A DNA stretch of 64,000 nt from Prevotella sp. GTDB taxonomy: Bacteria; Bacteroidota; Bacteroidia; Bacteroidales; Bacteroidaceae. Below the pieces are notes generated by a model. That model saw nothing but the letters and a program-made list of their open reading frames with translations, made no database searches and was not told the origin of the DNA. The translations under genes were made by a program, and so were the position numbers. The stretch covers positions 30,792 to 94,791 of the forward strand of contig JAGCDZ010000010.1 in NCBI GenBank assembly GCA_017650905.1, written 5' to 3'. The first letter of the stretch is position 1; the number at the start of each line of letters is the position of its first letter. Positions 24,140 to 32,753 of the stretch are shown here, one piece after another.

Positions 24140-25069
24140 TTAATCGAAAAACCTTTCTTTTAAACAATGAAATTTCCAGATATGATTACGCAACAATCTA
24201 TTTTTTGACTGAAGAAGAACTTTTTGATGGAATTTAAGACGGAATGCTTTTTTGTGAACCAGTTGTTTTATTTCTGTGGCAAATGGAGAATCTACAACTT
24301 CCACATTATCCAGGTCTGTTACACAAACACCAACATACATTAATACTGCAATTCTAACGACATATCTGTAATATTTTTCTTTTTCATATGGAATGGAATC
24401 TCTCCATGATTGGAAAAAAGAGTATTCATAATTGATATTCTTTCTGTGAATATGTGATAAACTCACTTTATTATCACGATAGTTATATATTTTATCAGGA
24501 ATAAGAACAGGTGTTTTATGACTTAGAAATGCTATTCGAATATTCATTATCCAGTCTTCCCCTCTAACGATCTCCTTAGGAATATCAAAGCACCATGAGT
24601 TAAGGATTTCTCTTTTAAACAGCTTTCCCCACACAGAAACACTGACAAGATCAACACTTTTTAAAAGGCAATGTCTATATTCTTCAATACTACTTATATG
24701 AGAAAGATTATCTCGAAAATAAGAATAGCCTTCTACAATATCTGTATCAACTGTTTTCGTCTTTTCATATAATGTTACTAATGCATTATTTGGAAGAGTA
24801 TCGTCTCCATCAACAAAAGATATCCATTCTCCAATACTCATTTCCCAGCCTCTTCTCCTAGCTTCGGTAACACCTTCATTATTTTTGTGAATACACCTTA
24901 TTCTCTTATCTGAAGATACAAAATTATCACATATAATTCCACTAGAATCTGTACTTCCATCATCTATTAGTATTAATTCCCAGTCAGAAAAAGTCTGAGT
25001 TAAAATACTTTCTATACATTGCTTTATGTATTGTTCAACATTATAAACAGGGACAATAATACTAATCAT
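24140..25069 (-). CDS. GT2 family glycosyltransferase
   Basis: 309 residues. MISIIVPVYNVEQYIKQCIES, IDDGSTDSSG and FVDGDDTLP are GT2 motifs; SVWGKLFKREIL and RGEDWIMNIRIAF follow. It resembles the GT2 genes at 1723, 5429 and 6446 in overall plan, but its C-terminal tail differs. It ends three bases before... the adjacent gene upstream is the GT11 at 25073, so the spacing is three bases and translational coupling is likely. Confidence 0.85.
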   Translation of the reverse strand: MISIIVPVYNVEQYIKQCIESILTQTFSDWELILIDDGSTDSSGIICDNFVSSDKRIRCIHKNNEGVTEARRRGWEMSIGEWISFVDGDDTLPNNALVTLYEKTKTVDTDIVEGYSYFRDNLSHISSIEEYRHCLLKSVDLVSVSVWGKLFKREILNSWCFDIPKEIVRGEDWIMNIRIAFLSHKTPVLIPDKIYNYRDNKVSLSHIHRKNINYEYSFFQSWRDSIPYEKEKYYRYVVRIAVLMYVGVCVTDLDNVEVVDSPFATEIKQLVHKKAFRLKFHQKVLLQSKNRLLRNHIWKFHCLKERFFD

Positions 25070-25072
25070 AAA

Positions 25073-26005
25073 CTATGGCTGGATAGTGACCTTTTCGACC
25101 TGCTCTAAATTTAACATAAAAGTCTGATTATCATCTGAACATACGACAACGGTTCTTCTTTTCTTCAAATTTAACAATGCAGCATATTTACCAAGGGAGC
25201 CTTTACTTGTTATGATATGCTCACATTTACTCATCAATATCATATCAACATATCCCTTGTCCGCTCCATTTTGAATAATTCTATATTTGTTTTCATATGT
25301 GTTGTTTTCTTTAAGTTTCAGGAAAGGGATTAATTGTTCTGTCAAATATTTCTTGTCATCAGAAAAAAAGTAGAGACACCTCACACCTTTTTCTTTTGTC
25401 AAATAATCAATGGAGTTTGCAAAATAATTCAGAGGCGTAGGTGTACCATATCGACCAATTGTCTTAGAGGCTATATCTCCTCTACGAACATGTATTGCAG
25501 CCGATGAAGAGAAATCGATTTCTTCGTACAATGAAAAATCGACTTCGTCAAGAACTGATAAATCTAATTTAAATACTTCTTGAAACAACCTAGAATAAAG
25601 GTACTCTGGATCTGCATAATATCCAGACATAAGTCTTGGAGGGACAAGATTTATCCAATCTATATCACAACTTTGGGGGTAATGACCTTGATAATTATAG
25701 AAATGTCGATATAAAAACAAGATAAAAGGACTAACTCTATCAAAATCAAGTTTGGGAAATGCCTTTAACAAATCAAAGTTTCGTACATCTTTATTAATCA
25801 TATCCATCCCATAATCATTGAACCATGTCAAATCATACTTTACAACAAACCCTTTCTTTTTAAATGTAAAGCCCAATAAGTATTGATGCATCTGAGAACA
25901 AATACCACCATCAATACGAACAACGATTTGGGGCTTGCATATTCTTATATAAACAAGGAACTCATATAGTCTACGGATGACTTCCTTCATAAATGTCTTT
26001 AACAA
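25073..26005 (-). CDS. GT11-type alpha-1,2-fucosyltransferase
   Basis: 310 residues. AIHVRRGDI near residue 170 is the HxRRxD donor-binding motif of GT11 and related fucosyltransferases. CLYFFSDDKKYL and HIITSKGSLGKYAALLN correspond to the downstream conserved segments with Ser-Asp-Asp and the Ser-x-Ser/Trp-like region. The N-terminal IVVRIDGGICSQMHQYLLGF corresponds to the Gly-Leu-Gly-Asn-Gln-Met-type opening of the family. It predicts a fucose (or other 6-deoxyhexose) branch on the capsule; GDP-fucose synthesis genes are not in this window. Confidence 0.85.
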   Translation of the reverse strand: MLKTFMKEVIRRLYEFLVYIRICKPQIVVRIDGGICSQMHQYLLGFTFKKKGFVVKYDLTWFNDYGMDMINKDVRNFDLLKAFPKLDFDRVSPFILFLYRHFYNYQGHYPQSCDIDWINLVPPRLMSGYYADPEYLYSRLFQEVFKLDLSVLDEVDFSLYEEIDFSSSAAIHVRRGDIASKTIGRYGTPTPLNYFANSIDYLTKEKGVRCLYFFSDDKKYLTEQLIPFLKLKENNTYENKYRIIQNGADKGYVDMILMSKCEHIITSKGSLGKYAALLNLKKRRTVVVCSDDNQTFMLNLEQVEKVTIQP

Positions 26006-26899
26006 CTATTTTATTTTTTTTCTTTCAAATACATTTATCCAAGAGTATTCACTTGCATTATAAACCTTAACCCCTCTATATTCAGCATATTTTTTTAAAT
26101 CATAATAATACTCGAACATCTTTCCATGTTTATAAATCAAATCATGCATGGTTCTATTTGAGCGATTTCTACCTTTAATTCTGTCAAAAAGATCTTTATC
26201 TTTATATACCCTTTCTCGTTTATAGAAATGAGTATCAATAGTAAAAATTTCATTCGTAGTTTGATCGACATAAATATCTTCTAGGAAAGAAGAATCTGCT
26301 CCTATAAGATATATTTCGTTATATTGCCAATAGATAGCAAGATATAGAGCCAAGTTTAAAACATTTTGCACTGGTGGGGCAATATAATTATAATTCCATG
26401 CTTCAAATCTACTCATCTTTTTAGTTGCATATTTTTGATTACCATCAAAATAGTAATCAATTTTAATATTGTTATTTTCATGTAAATGAATGATAGAAGG
26501 TGCTCCTTTCGCAGATAGAGGAATGATAATCTGTAATGGCCAATTGGTTTTAGTAAGTATGTTGTAAAACAAAAATTCTATTGAATGTCTCTGATTCTCT
26601 GGTATATAAAAAAAAGCTGGGTCTGCGAAAACATAAAAATTAGGTTTTAGTAATTCATAATAATCAGAAGAAGCAAAGAAATTCACAGCTATTCTGTCAT
26701 TTCCTTTAATCTCGTTTAAATATAAATCGATGGAAGTGTTTAAGGAAGGGCCATTTCCTATTATAATTATCTTATCTGAATTGTGTTTGACTTGAGGCAA
26801 TGGACTCTGTTGAAAATTTGCCCTTTGACATTTTATTAATTCGATTAATTTTATTATGATTGGAGGGCATAGTTGTTTTAGTATTTTTTTGTAGGCCAT
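26006..26899 (-). CDS. MptE-like/GT42-like protein, candidate nonulosonic acid transferase
   Basis: 297 residues. KIIIIGNGPSLNTSIDL near residue 47 matches the Gly-Asn-Gly-Pro-Ser segment shared by the MptE-like (DUF115) fold and GT42 sialyltransferases such as CstII. VNFFASSDYYELLKPNFYVFADPAFF and EIYLIGADSSFLED fit the same fold. The following genes in transcription order are glycosyltransferases, and the two preceding ones make a CMP-nonulosonic acid, so transfer of that sugar is the most economical role. The family as a whole has other functions, so this remains an inference. Confidence 0.6.
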   Translation of the reverse strand: MAYKKILKQLCPPIIIKLIELIKCQRANFQQSPLPQVKHNSDKIIIIGNGPSLNTSIDLYLNEIKGNDRIAVNFFASSDYYELLKPNFYVFADPAFFYIPENQRHSIEFLFYNILTKTNWPLQIIIPLSAKGAPSIIHLHENNNIKIDYYFDGNQKYATKKMSRFEAWNYNYIAPPVQNVLNLALYLAIYWQYNEIYLIGADSSFLEDIYVDQTTNEIFTIDTHFYKRERVYKDKDLFDRIKGRNRSNRTMHDLIYKHGKMFEYYYDLKKYAEYRGVKVYNASEYSWINVFERKKIK

Positions 26900-26994
26900 T
26901 TTATATTAACTAATGCCAAATAATATTCTTTATCTATATATAGTATCTTTTAGAGGATGCTTATGTAAAAGCATTCCAGCCTTATAAGTATAGG

Positions 26995-28200
26995 TTAACC
27001 ATGAATTATGGTAGTATTTTCGACAAGTTGACAATTAATGATGTAATCTATAAATTCTCTTACACATGAATCGCCTCCTTTTTTTTTCATTATATGAATG
27101 TTAGGAATAGATTTTACCTTTTCACATGCATCATAGGGACAGGCCGCTAATCCTACATTCATTAATAAATCAAAACAATTTTCATCGTCTCCTATATATG
27201 CAACTTCTTCTAAAGAAATACCCATTTCGTTACAGATCTCATTCGCAACAGTAAGTTTTCTAGTATCTTTTTCACCTTGACGGAGAAAATCTATATGTAA
27301 TTTTAAGGCCCTCCTCAAGTTTAATACTCTATCTTCACTTGTTATTAGACCTGTCTTTATACCAGCATTTCTTAATAACTGAAAGCCCATTCCATCACGA
27401 GTATTGAATTTCTTAAGCTCATCACCATTCTCAGAATAATACATCCCACCATCTGTTAATGTTCCGTCAATATCACATAAAAAAAGCTTTATATCACGTC
27501 TAACTTTGCTTTTTTTTGACAAAACATACTTTTTCATCAAACCTTCTAGAATTATCCAATCATCAGGTTCATCAATTTCTGTTGCAGTATAACTAGGCAT
27601 TTCGTATATACCAATTTTACCACTCAATCGATTTCCTGATAATAAAATATTTCCAACAGAATTGATATAAAAGGCGCCATTTTCCATCAGAATTCCATGA
27701 AAGTCTTGACGACGAGGACGATTTTTATAATCATAATTCATACTTGTCCCATCTTCATTCCAAAAGAAACGCTTATTTCGTACACAAGTCAAAATACTAT
27801 CATACTTTTTCCCTTCATAAATATCCAAAGCTTCTTTGAAATGAATTGTCTCTGTTAAAGGGGAAGTAGCTTGAACGAGCATAAGTATCGTATCGCTGGA
27901 TAAATGTGCATAATTAAGATACTCAAGTATAACGCTATCACTGCTGGCTGTGTCATTGGAATTTTCCGCAGACCGATGATATATTATAGTCTTTTTGTAA
28001 TTACGACATACGACAGTCTGTTCGACTTCAACAGAATCTGTTGCAACAACTATAACATCTATCTTTCCGCATTTCTCCAAGGCTTCAATAACCCAACATA
28101 CTAATGGTTTACCACAAAAAAGTTTAATGTTTTTATGTAGAATGGATTTACTCCCCCCTCTAGCGGGAATGAAAGCAACTACTTTTTTTGATGTTACCAT
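26995..28200 (-). CDS. Bifunctional CMP-nonulosonate synthetase / HAD 9-phosphatase
   Basis: 401 residues, two domains. Residues 1-230: acylneuraminate cytidylyltransferase, with VVAFIPARGGSKSILHKNIK binding CTP and LVQATSPLTE as the second motif. Residues about 235-400: HAD phosphatase of the KdsC/YrbI type, with LFLCDIDGTLTDGG (nucleophile Asp), LITSED and YIGDDENCFDLL (acid loop). The fusion would dephosphorylate a 9-phosphate nonulosonic acid and activate it with CMP. It overlaps the NeuB-like gene by seven bases. A 9-phosphate route recalls the KDN pathway described for Bacteroides thetaiotaomicron. The exact sugar is not determined. Confidence 0.85.
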   Translation of the reverse strand: MVTSKKVVAFIPARGGSKSILHKNIKLFCGKPLVCWVIEALEKCGKIDVIVVATDSVEVEQTVVCRNYKKTIIYHRSAENSNDTASSDSVILEYLNYAHLSSDTILMLVQATSPLTETIHFKEALDIYEGKKYDSILTCVRNKRFFWNEDGTSMNYDYKNRPRRQDFHGILMENGAFYINSVGNILLSGNRLSGKIGIYEMPSYTATEIDEPDDWIILEGLMKKYVLSKKSKVRRDIKLFLCDIDGTLTDGGMYYSENGDELKKFNTRDGMGFQLLRNAGIKTGLITSEDRVLNLRRALKLHIDFLRQGEKDTRKLTVANEICNEMGISLEEVAYIGDDENCFDLLMNVGLAACPYDACEKVKSIPNIHIMKKKGGDSCVREFIDYIINCQLVENTTIIHG

Positions 28201-29066
28201 TTTACTTGATTCTTTTTCAATTTTCTTCTTTGTGCAATTTCTATATCAAGAATATCCTTCTTTTTAAATGTCATAGCTTTAGCTACTGCATGGCTATCGC
28301 GAACCAACTTTCGTAATCCATCAGGTTCTAATGATGCCGCATGGTCTGTACCTTTCCATGTGCGGTCAAGTGTAAAATGACGTTCTATCCATTCCGCTCC
28401 CAAAGCTACCGCTGCGGAATCAATTGCAATACCAAGATGATGACCTGAGAAGCCAATAGATTTGAATCTATCAGCATATTGCTTCCGCATACGAACTAAT
28501 TCAAGGAGACAAATATCCTCAAATGGAACTGGATAACCTGAAGTACAACCATACAAAACAACATCTTTTGACCTATTTTGATCTTTAAAGAATTCTATAA
28601 TTCTTTCTTCTTCATCTTTTGTGGTCATCCCTAAAGAAACATGAATTTCACCCCCATAATTATCACAAAGGTATTGGAGCATAGGCTTATTAAGATTGCA
28701 TGCAGAAGGGACTTTTATAAGTTGAGGATTTAAAGAAGAAATCTCTTTTGCCGAAGTTAAATCCCAAACAGATGTTGAATAAACAACTCCAAATTTTTCA
28801 CAACATTCTTTTAATTGTTTATGTTGTTCCAAATTAAATTCAAGAAATTCTCTATGCGCTCCATAAGTTTCGCCATAAGAGTTCCATGGATTTGGATGTG
28901 GTGAGTTATATTCTTCGGGTGTCAATAATTCTTTGTTACTCCTTTTCTGAAATTTGACAACATCAACTCTACAATAATTTGCTGCCGTCATTATCATTTC
29001 TTTAGCTATTTCCAAATCACCTTTGTGATTACAACCTATTTCTGCTACAATCTTGATTGTTTTCAT
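28194..29066 (-). CDS. neuB: NeuB-family nonulosonic acid (9-phosphate) synthase
   Basis: About 290 residues from ATG 29066, which forms ATGA with the wzt stop; a longer start at 29084 is less likely. KIVAEIGCNHKGDLEIAKEM is the NeuB opening; VKFQKRSNKELLTPEEYN, IKVPSACNLNKPML and IGFSGHHLG are TIM-barrel active-site segments binding PEP and manganese. Typical sialic acid synthases are about 345 residues with a C-terminal SAF/antifreeze-like domain; this one ends after the barrel and lacks it. Paired with a synthetase-phosphatase fusion, it likely condenses PEP with a 6-phosphorylated hexose such as mannose-6-P or ManNAc-6-P. Confidence 0.8.
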   Translation of the reverse strand: MKTIKIVAEIGCNHKGDLEIAKEMIMTAANYCRVDVVKFQKRSNKELLTPEEYNSPHPNPWNSYGETYGAHREFLEFNLEQHKQLKECCEKFGVVYSTSVWDLTSAKEISSLNPQLIKVPSACNLNKPMLQYLCDNYGGEIHVSLGMTTKDEEERIIEFFKDQNRSKDVVLYGCTSGYPVPFEDICLLELVRMRKQYADRFKSIGFSGHHLGIAIDSAAVALGAEWIERHFTLDRTWKGTDHAASLEPDGLRKLVRDSHAVAKAMTFKKKDILDIEIAQRRKLKKNQVKW

Positions 29067-30331
29067 AATAATTTGTCCTGCCATTTAATATTGTTTCTAA
29101 CCATACCTCCACGCATAAAACTCTTACGATCTCCATCTTTATTAATATTTGTAACCTCAAATTGAATACAATTACTTTTACTATCAATAACACCTATTTT
29201 AGGCCGTCCTGTATCAATAGAAATATCATAAAAACCAGGAAGGAGGTTTTGGGGTAAGAAAAAACCAGTCTGGTGATAACCTTTTTTCCTACACGAAAGA
29301 AGCTCTGGAGAATTGTCAACATCCCAAGAATGAAATAAATCAATACCATCTTTAAATAAAACAAACGAAATGTTTGTATTAGAGATGTCTTTTTTTACAT
29401 AATAAGTTATTTGAACATATATTTTATCATCCATATCAATGAGCTGATTATCATCCTTTCCTTCCACTAAAAGTTTTACTCCAATAATACTTAATTCTTT
29501 ATTATCTTTAATATTCCATTCTTTATTCCTTATTCTTATCTCATATCCACTAATATACTTTTGAATAACTTCTGAAACAGATCCGTGCATCTCTATACAT
29601 CCATTTTCCAATAATATCCCCCTTGAACATAAACGACGAACACTACCCATGTTATGACTCACAAAGAGCACAGTTCTACCATCTCCTCTTGACACATCCT
29701 GCATCTTTCCGATGGCTTTCTTCTGGAACTCGGCATCACCAACGGCGAGGACCTCGTCGACAACGAGAATTTCTGGTTCCATAAAGGCGGCAACTGCAAA
29801 GCCGAGGCGAACGGTCATACCGCTACTATAGCGTTTAACGGGGGTGTCGATATAGCGGGCGACGCCTGCGAAGTCGATAATCTCGTCGAGCTTGCGGGTG
29901 ATTTCTGCTCGTGTCATTCCCATGATAGAGCCGTTCATATAGATGTTCTCACGGCCTGTCATCTCGGGATGGAAGCCAGTACCGACTTCCAAAAGGGAGC
30001 CGATGCGGCCTCGGGCGCGGATGACACCGGAGGTGGGGGAAGTGATCTGTGAGAGGAGTTTCAAGAGTGTCGACTTACCAGCGCCGTTTTTGCCAATGAT
30101 GCCTACCACGTCGCCTTGCTCCACAGAGAAAGAAATGTTTTTGAGGGCCCAGACATAGTCGGAATGGCCGTGGGTGGCGCGGTCGTTGGTCTCGCCAATC
30201 TTCAAGTAGGGGTCTTCCTGATGCAGAACACGGGTTTTCCACCAGCGGTTCAAGTCGTGGGAGAGTGTGCCCGTGCCTACCGTTCCTAAACGATAAAGCT
30301 TGCCCACATTTTCAAACTGAATAGCGATCAT
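29063..30331 (-). CDS. wzt: Wzt-type ABC transporter ATPase with carbohydrate-binding domain
   Basis: 422 residues. Residues 1-245 form the nucleotide-binding domain: GIIGKNGAGKSTLLKLL (Walker A), RYSSGMTVRLGFAVA (signature), EILVVDEVLAVGD (Walker B), FVSHNMGSVRRLC (switch His). Residues 270-420 form a Wzt_C-like beta domain that in known O-antigen exporters recognises the glycan end. The gene is a compositional mosaic: bases 29161-29220 are 18/60 G+C, while 29881-29940 are 30/60. The ATP-binding part therefore resembles the GC-richer export genes, and the substrate-binding part the AT-rich sugar genes. It works with the permease at 31911-32753 in the inner membrane. Confidence 0.9.
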   Translation of the reverse strand: MIAIQFENVGKLYRLGTVGTGTLSHDLNRWWKTRVLHQEDPYLKIGETNDRATHGHSDYVWALKNISFSVEQGDVVGIIGKNGAGKSTLLKLLSQITSPTSGVIRARGRIGSLLEVGTGFHPEMTGRENIYMNGSIMGMTRAEITRKLDEIIDFAGVARYIDTPVKRYSSGMTVRLGFAVAAFMEPEILVVDEVLAVGDAEFQKKAIGKMQDVSRGDGRTVLFVSHNMGSVRRLCSRGILLENGCIEMHGSVSEVIQKYISGYEIRIRNKEWNIKDNKELSIIGVKLLVEGKDDNQLIDMDDKIYVQITYYVKKDISNTNISFVLFKDGIDLFHSWDVDNSPELLSCRKKGYHQTGFFLPQNLLPGFYDISIDTGRPKIGVIDSKSNCIQFEVTNINKDGDRKSFMRGGMVRNNIKWQDKLL

Positions 30332-30333
30332 TT

Positions 30334-30377
30334 ATAACGTGAACGTCAACGTTAACGTCAACTAACTTGTACGTTAA
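30334..30377. repeat. AACGnn tract between wzt and the four-helix-bundle gene
   Basis: AACGTG, AACGTC, AACGTT, AACGTC units, then a degenerate ACGTTAACG stretch that supplies the TAA stop of the four-helix-bundle gene. Confidence 0.8.
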
Positions 30378-30760
30378 CGAGAGTTGTATTGGTTTCTAAT
30401 TAAGGAAATAAGAGCGGTTAGCTGTTTTTGGATTTCCACCAATTTTACTATTAGAAGATCAAATTGTTCGGGCGTTATGTAGCTCAGATTTTTTGAAATG
30501 ATGAGCTGCGTCTCAACTTCATTGGCAGAACCAAGCGCAATGTCGAGGAAGTGTGCGAACTCTGTATCTGTCGGTCTTCCCGCTCCCTCAGCAATATTTG
30601 ACGAAATGCTGACAACAGCCCTTTGGAGTTGGTCGCATAATCCTTTCTTCTCAAACCAAGGCAGTTGTGAAGTTACCTGATAGACGTGAGTTGCATAATT
30701 CACAGCGTCCTGCCACACCTTATAGTTATGAAAGTTTCTTGCTTTCTGGTTGGTATCCAT
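30374..30760 (-). CDS. Four-helix-bundle protein (S23/TIGR02436-like)
   Basis: 128 residues from ATG 30760; the longer frame to 30799 begins inside an AACG tract and is rejected. NYKVWQDAVNYATHVYQVT, LCDQLQRAVVSISSNIAEG and FAHFLDIALGSANEVETQL are the conserved helices of the family first seen in 23S rRNA intervening sequences and common as single genes in Bacteroidota. No enzymatic motif. It stands between wzt and a decayed ATPase gene, bracketed on both sides by AACG tracts, and looks like passenger DNA in the export operon. Function unknown. Confidence 0.85.
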   Translation of the reverse strand: MDTNQKARNFHNYKVWQDAVNYATHVYQVTSQLPWFEKKGLCDQLQRAVVSISSNIAEGAGRPTDTEFAHFLDIALGSANEVETQLIISKNLSYITPEQFDLLIVKLVEIQKQLTALISLIRNQYNSR

Positions 30761-30761
30761 T

Positions 30762-30796
30762 ATCGTTGACGTTCTCGTTAACGTTACGTTAAACCG
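30762..30796. repeat. AACGnn tract upstream of the four-helix-bundle gene
   Basis: Plus-strand CGTTGACGTTCTCGTTAACG followed by TTACGTTAA, the inverse complement of the tract on the other side of the gene. Confidence 0.75.
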
Positions 30797-30808
30797 CACC
30801 CATGAAAA

Positions 30809-31778
30809 TTACGCTCCACTAAACAAGTCGTCAATTGTTATAACTTTCTGAAACCTGCTGGCATAGTCGTTCCGTTCCAAACCATACGTGGTTATCAGCA
30901 CAGAGATAACAGGCTTTACATTTCCTGTCATTTTCATTGTACGACTAATTCTGGATTGCAATGTTTCAGCATAGTCACGAGTTACGGAGAATTTCCCTTG
31001 CCTGAATTTTATCTCACAAAGACATATTTTGCGATCATCGCGATCAATGACGAGGTCAATCTGCATGCCCTTGTCCGACTCTGTGCCAGAGACGACCCAA
31101 GATGATTCTCGTGTTATAACGTCTCCAATGCCCAGTGCATGCTTAATTTGACGGATATGTGCCATACATACTCCTTCAAACGCATAACCTTGCCATGCTG
31201 ATGCTGCTGGAGAGTGGAAAAACGACTGCCAATATGCTGTGGCATCACGGTTTTCTTTCACATGCTTAAGATAAAATGTGCAAAATGGGTCTGAGAGACG
31301 GTACTTTGTCGTAGTTTCGCCGAAAGGTGTGTAAGCAACTATCAGTGTACTCTTTTCCAATGAGGTTAGCATCCTCGAAAGGCCGCCTCCAGAGGTGAAA
31401 TGCCCTCTACTTACAATCTCATCCCGTGTATAGCCAGATCGCTTACCTGAAAGAATTGTCACGATCCTCTTAAGTTCGTCAGGGTGTGAAAATTGTGACG
31501 TGAAAAGACGATCGAATTCATCATAGAGCGGAGCCTGCTTCCCGTATAAAATGGCATCGAAGTTTTGAGGAATGCTCAGGCTCTTCCTGAATTGGTCTAA
31601 ATAATAAGGTATACCTCCAAAGGCCATATAAGCCTGTACAACATCATATTCATCCATGGGGTATCCCCCTGCCCGGAAGAACTCACGACACTCATGTAAT
31701 GTGAACGGTGCGACAAATATCCCTGTCTTTCTCAAGTGCTTCTTGCAGAAGTTCCTGTTCTCTTGTCCGTCCAATCAT
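30809..31778 (-). pseudogene. AAA ATPase (DUF234-type), internal deletion and frame break
   Basis: From ATG 31778 the reverse strand reads MIGRTREQELLQEALEKDRD, the normal N-terminus of this ATPase family, then leaves frame and stops. The main open frame (TTG 31774) begins in a different frame and becomes recognisable at IFVAPFTLHECREFFRAGGY, which in full-length proteins lies after the Walker A and B motifs. The P-loop is therefore missing through an internal deletion, while the C-terminal half (winged helix and DUF234 with IDLVIDRDDRKICLCEIKF, a PD-(D/E)xK-like motif) is intact. An operator-like palindrome remains upstream. Probably not a working ATPase; the C-terminal fragment could still be translated from TTG. 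Confidence 0.75.
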
Positions 31779-31843
31779 ATTATCTCACAATTTTGCAACA
31801 AAGATACTGTTTTTTGCCTTAACTTCCAAACAAAAATGCGCTT

Positions 31844-31888
31844 ATTTGGCCAAAATAGTCAAAAATAGCCTCGTTTTGGCCAAATAAT
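31844..31888. promoter_or_regulatory. Inverted repeat TTATTTGGCCAAAA upstream of the ATPase pseudogene
   Basis: Two 14-base arms, TTATTTGGCCAAAA and TTTTGGCCAAATAA, separated by about 17 bases. Each arm itself holds the palindrome TTTGGCCAAA. The arrangement looks like a double operator for a regulator of the ATPase gene. Confidence 0.5.
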
Positions 31889-31910
31889 AGCATGTTTATA
31901 GCAAATGTGC

Positions 31911-32753
31911 TCATACGGTATCCATGAAGTTGCGTTCGACACGGGTGAAGACGAGGAGAGAGAGGAATAGGAGGACGAGCATGAAAAGGGTGCTATAAAG
32001 GAGCCAGGGCCAGGAGAGGGAGCCGCAACCAAGACAGCTGTATTTGAAGGCCTCGAAAATGGAGGTGAGGGGGTTGAGCAGCAATAGATGACGGTATTTT
32101 TCGGAAGCAACACTGAGGGGATAAATGATAGGCGTGGCATACATGAAGAGCTGCATACCGAAAGAAACAAGGTATTTCAGGTCGTGGTATTTGGTGGTCA
32201 AAGAAGATATGATGAGTCCCATGGACATGGCATGGAAAGCCAAAAGCAAAACTAAGAAGGGGAACAGGAGAATAGTCCAATTGACGTGAAGCGATGTGCC
32301 TGCTATCAAGTAGCCCACATACATGATGATGAACAGCCCTAACTGGATAAGCATCTTAAGCAAATTGCTGGTGATGCCGGCCAAAGGGACGACCAGTCGC
32401 GGGAACCAGACCTTGCCAAAGACACCGGCATTGGCCGTGAAGACATTCGACGAGACCGAAAAGGCAGAATTGAAATAGTTCCACAGCATGACACCCGACA
32501 TATAGAACAACGGCTGGGGGGCACCATCGGTGGAGATGCCAGCCAAACCTCCAAAGACAAACATATACATGATGGTGGTGAACAGGGGCTGGATGATATA
32601 CCACAAGGGACCCAAGATGGTCTGCTTGTACTCTGTGACGATGTCACGACGCACATACATCCGGTAGAGGTCGCGATAACGCCACAAAGTGCCTAATTTC
32701 AGGTCAAGCCATCGTCGGCGGGGGGTGATTTCAAGCGTCCAGTCGTTGGTCAT
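31911..32753 (-). CDS. wzm: ABC-2 type polysaccharide export permease
   Basis: About 280 residues from ATG 32753. The longer frame to 32858 is only heptamer repeat (MFNVQC-type) and is rejected. DIVTEYKQTILGPLWYIIQPL is the conserved cytoplasmic helix of Wzm/TagG permeases, followed by about six transmembrane segments (FTTIMYMFVFGGLAG, LLKMLIQLGLFIIMYVGYLI, ILLFPFLVLLLAFHAMSMGL, LFMYATPIIYPLSV, LYSTLFMLVLLFLSLLVF). It should form a dimer with two Wzt subunits to move the lipid-linked polysaccharide across the inner membrane. Its start codon is the ATG of the last heptamer unit of the array upstream. Confidence 0.88.
   Translation of the reverse strand: MTNDWTLEITPRRRWLDLKLGTLWRYRDLYRMYVRRDIVTEYKQTILGPLWYIIQPLFTTIMYMFVFGGLAGISTDGAPQPLFYMSGVMLWNYFNSAFSVSSNVFTANAGVFGKVWFPRLVVPLAGITSNLLKMLIQLGLFIIMYVGYLIAGTSLHVNWTILLFPFLVLLLAFHAMSMGLIISSLTTKYHDLKYLVSFGMQLFMYATPIIYPLSVASEKYRHLLLLNPLTSIFEAFKYSCLGCGSLSWPWLLYSTLFMLVLLFLSLLVFTRVERNFMDTV

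Noticed and set aside
30374-30760. The four-helix-bundle gene as a 23S rRNA intervening sequence or toxin-antitoxin member
   Set aside because: No rRNA sequence is around it and no partner gene is adjacent; it is a free-standing family member.
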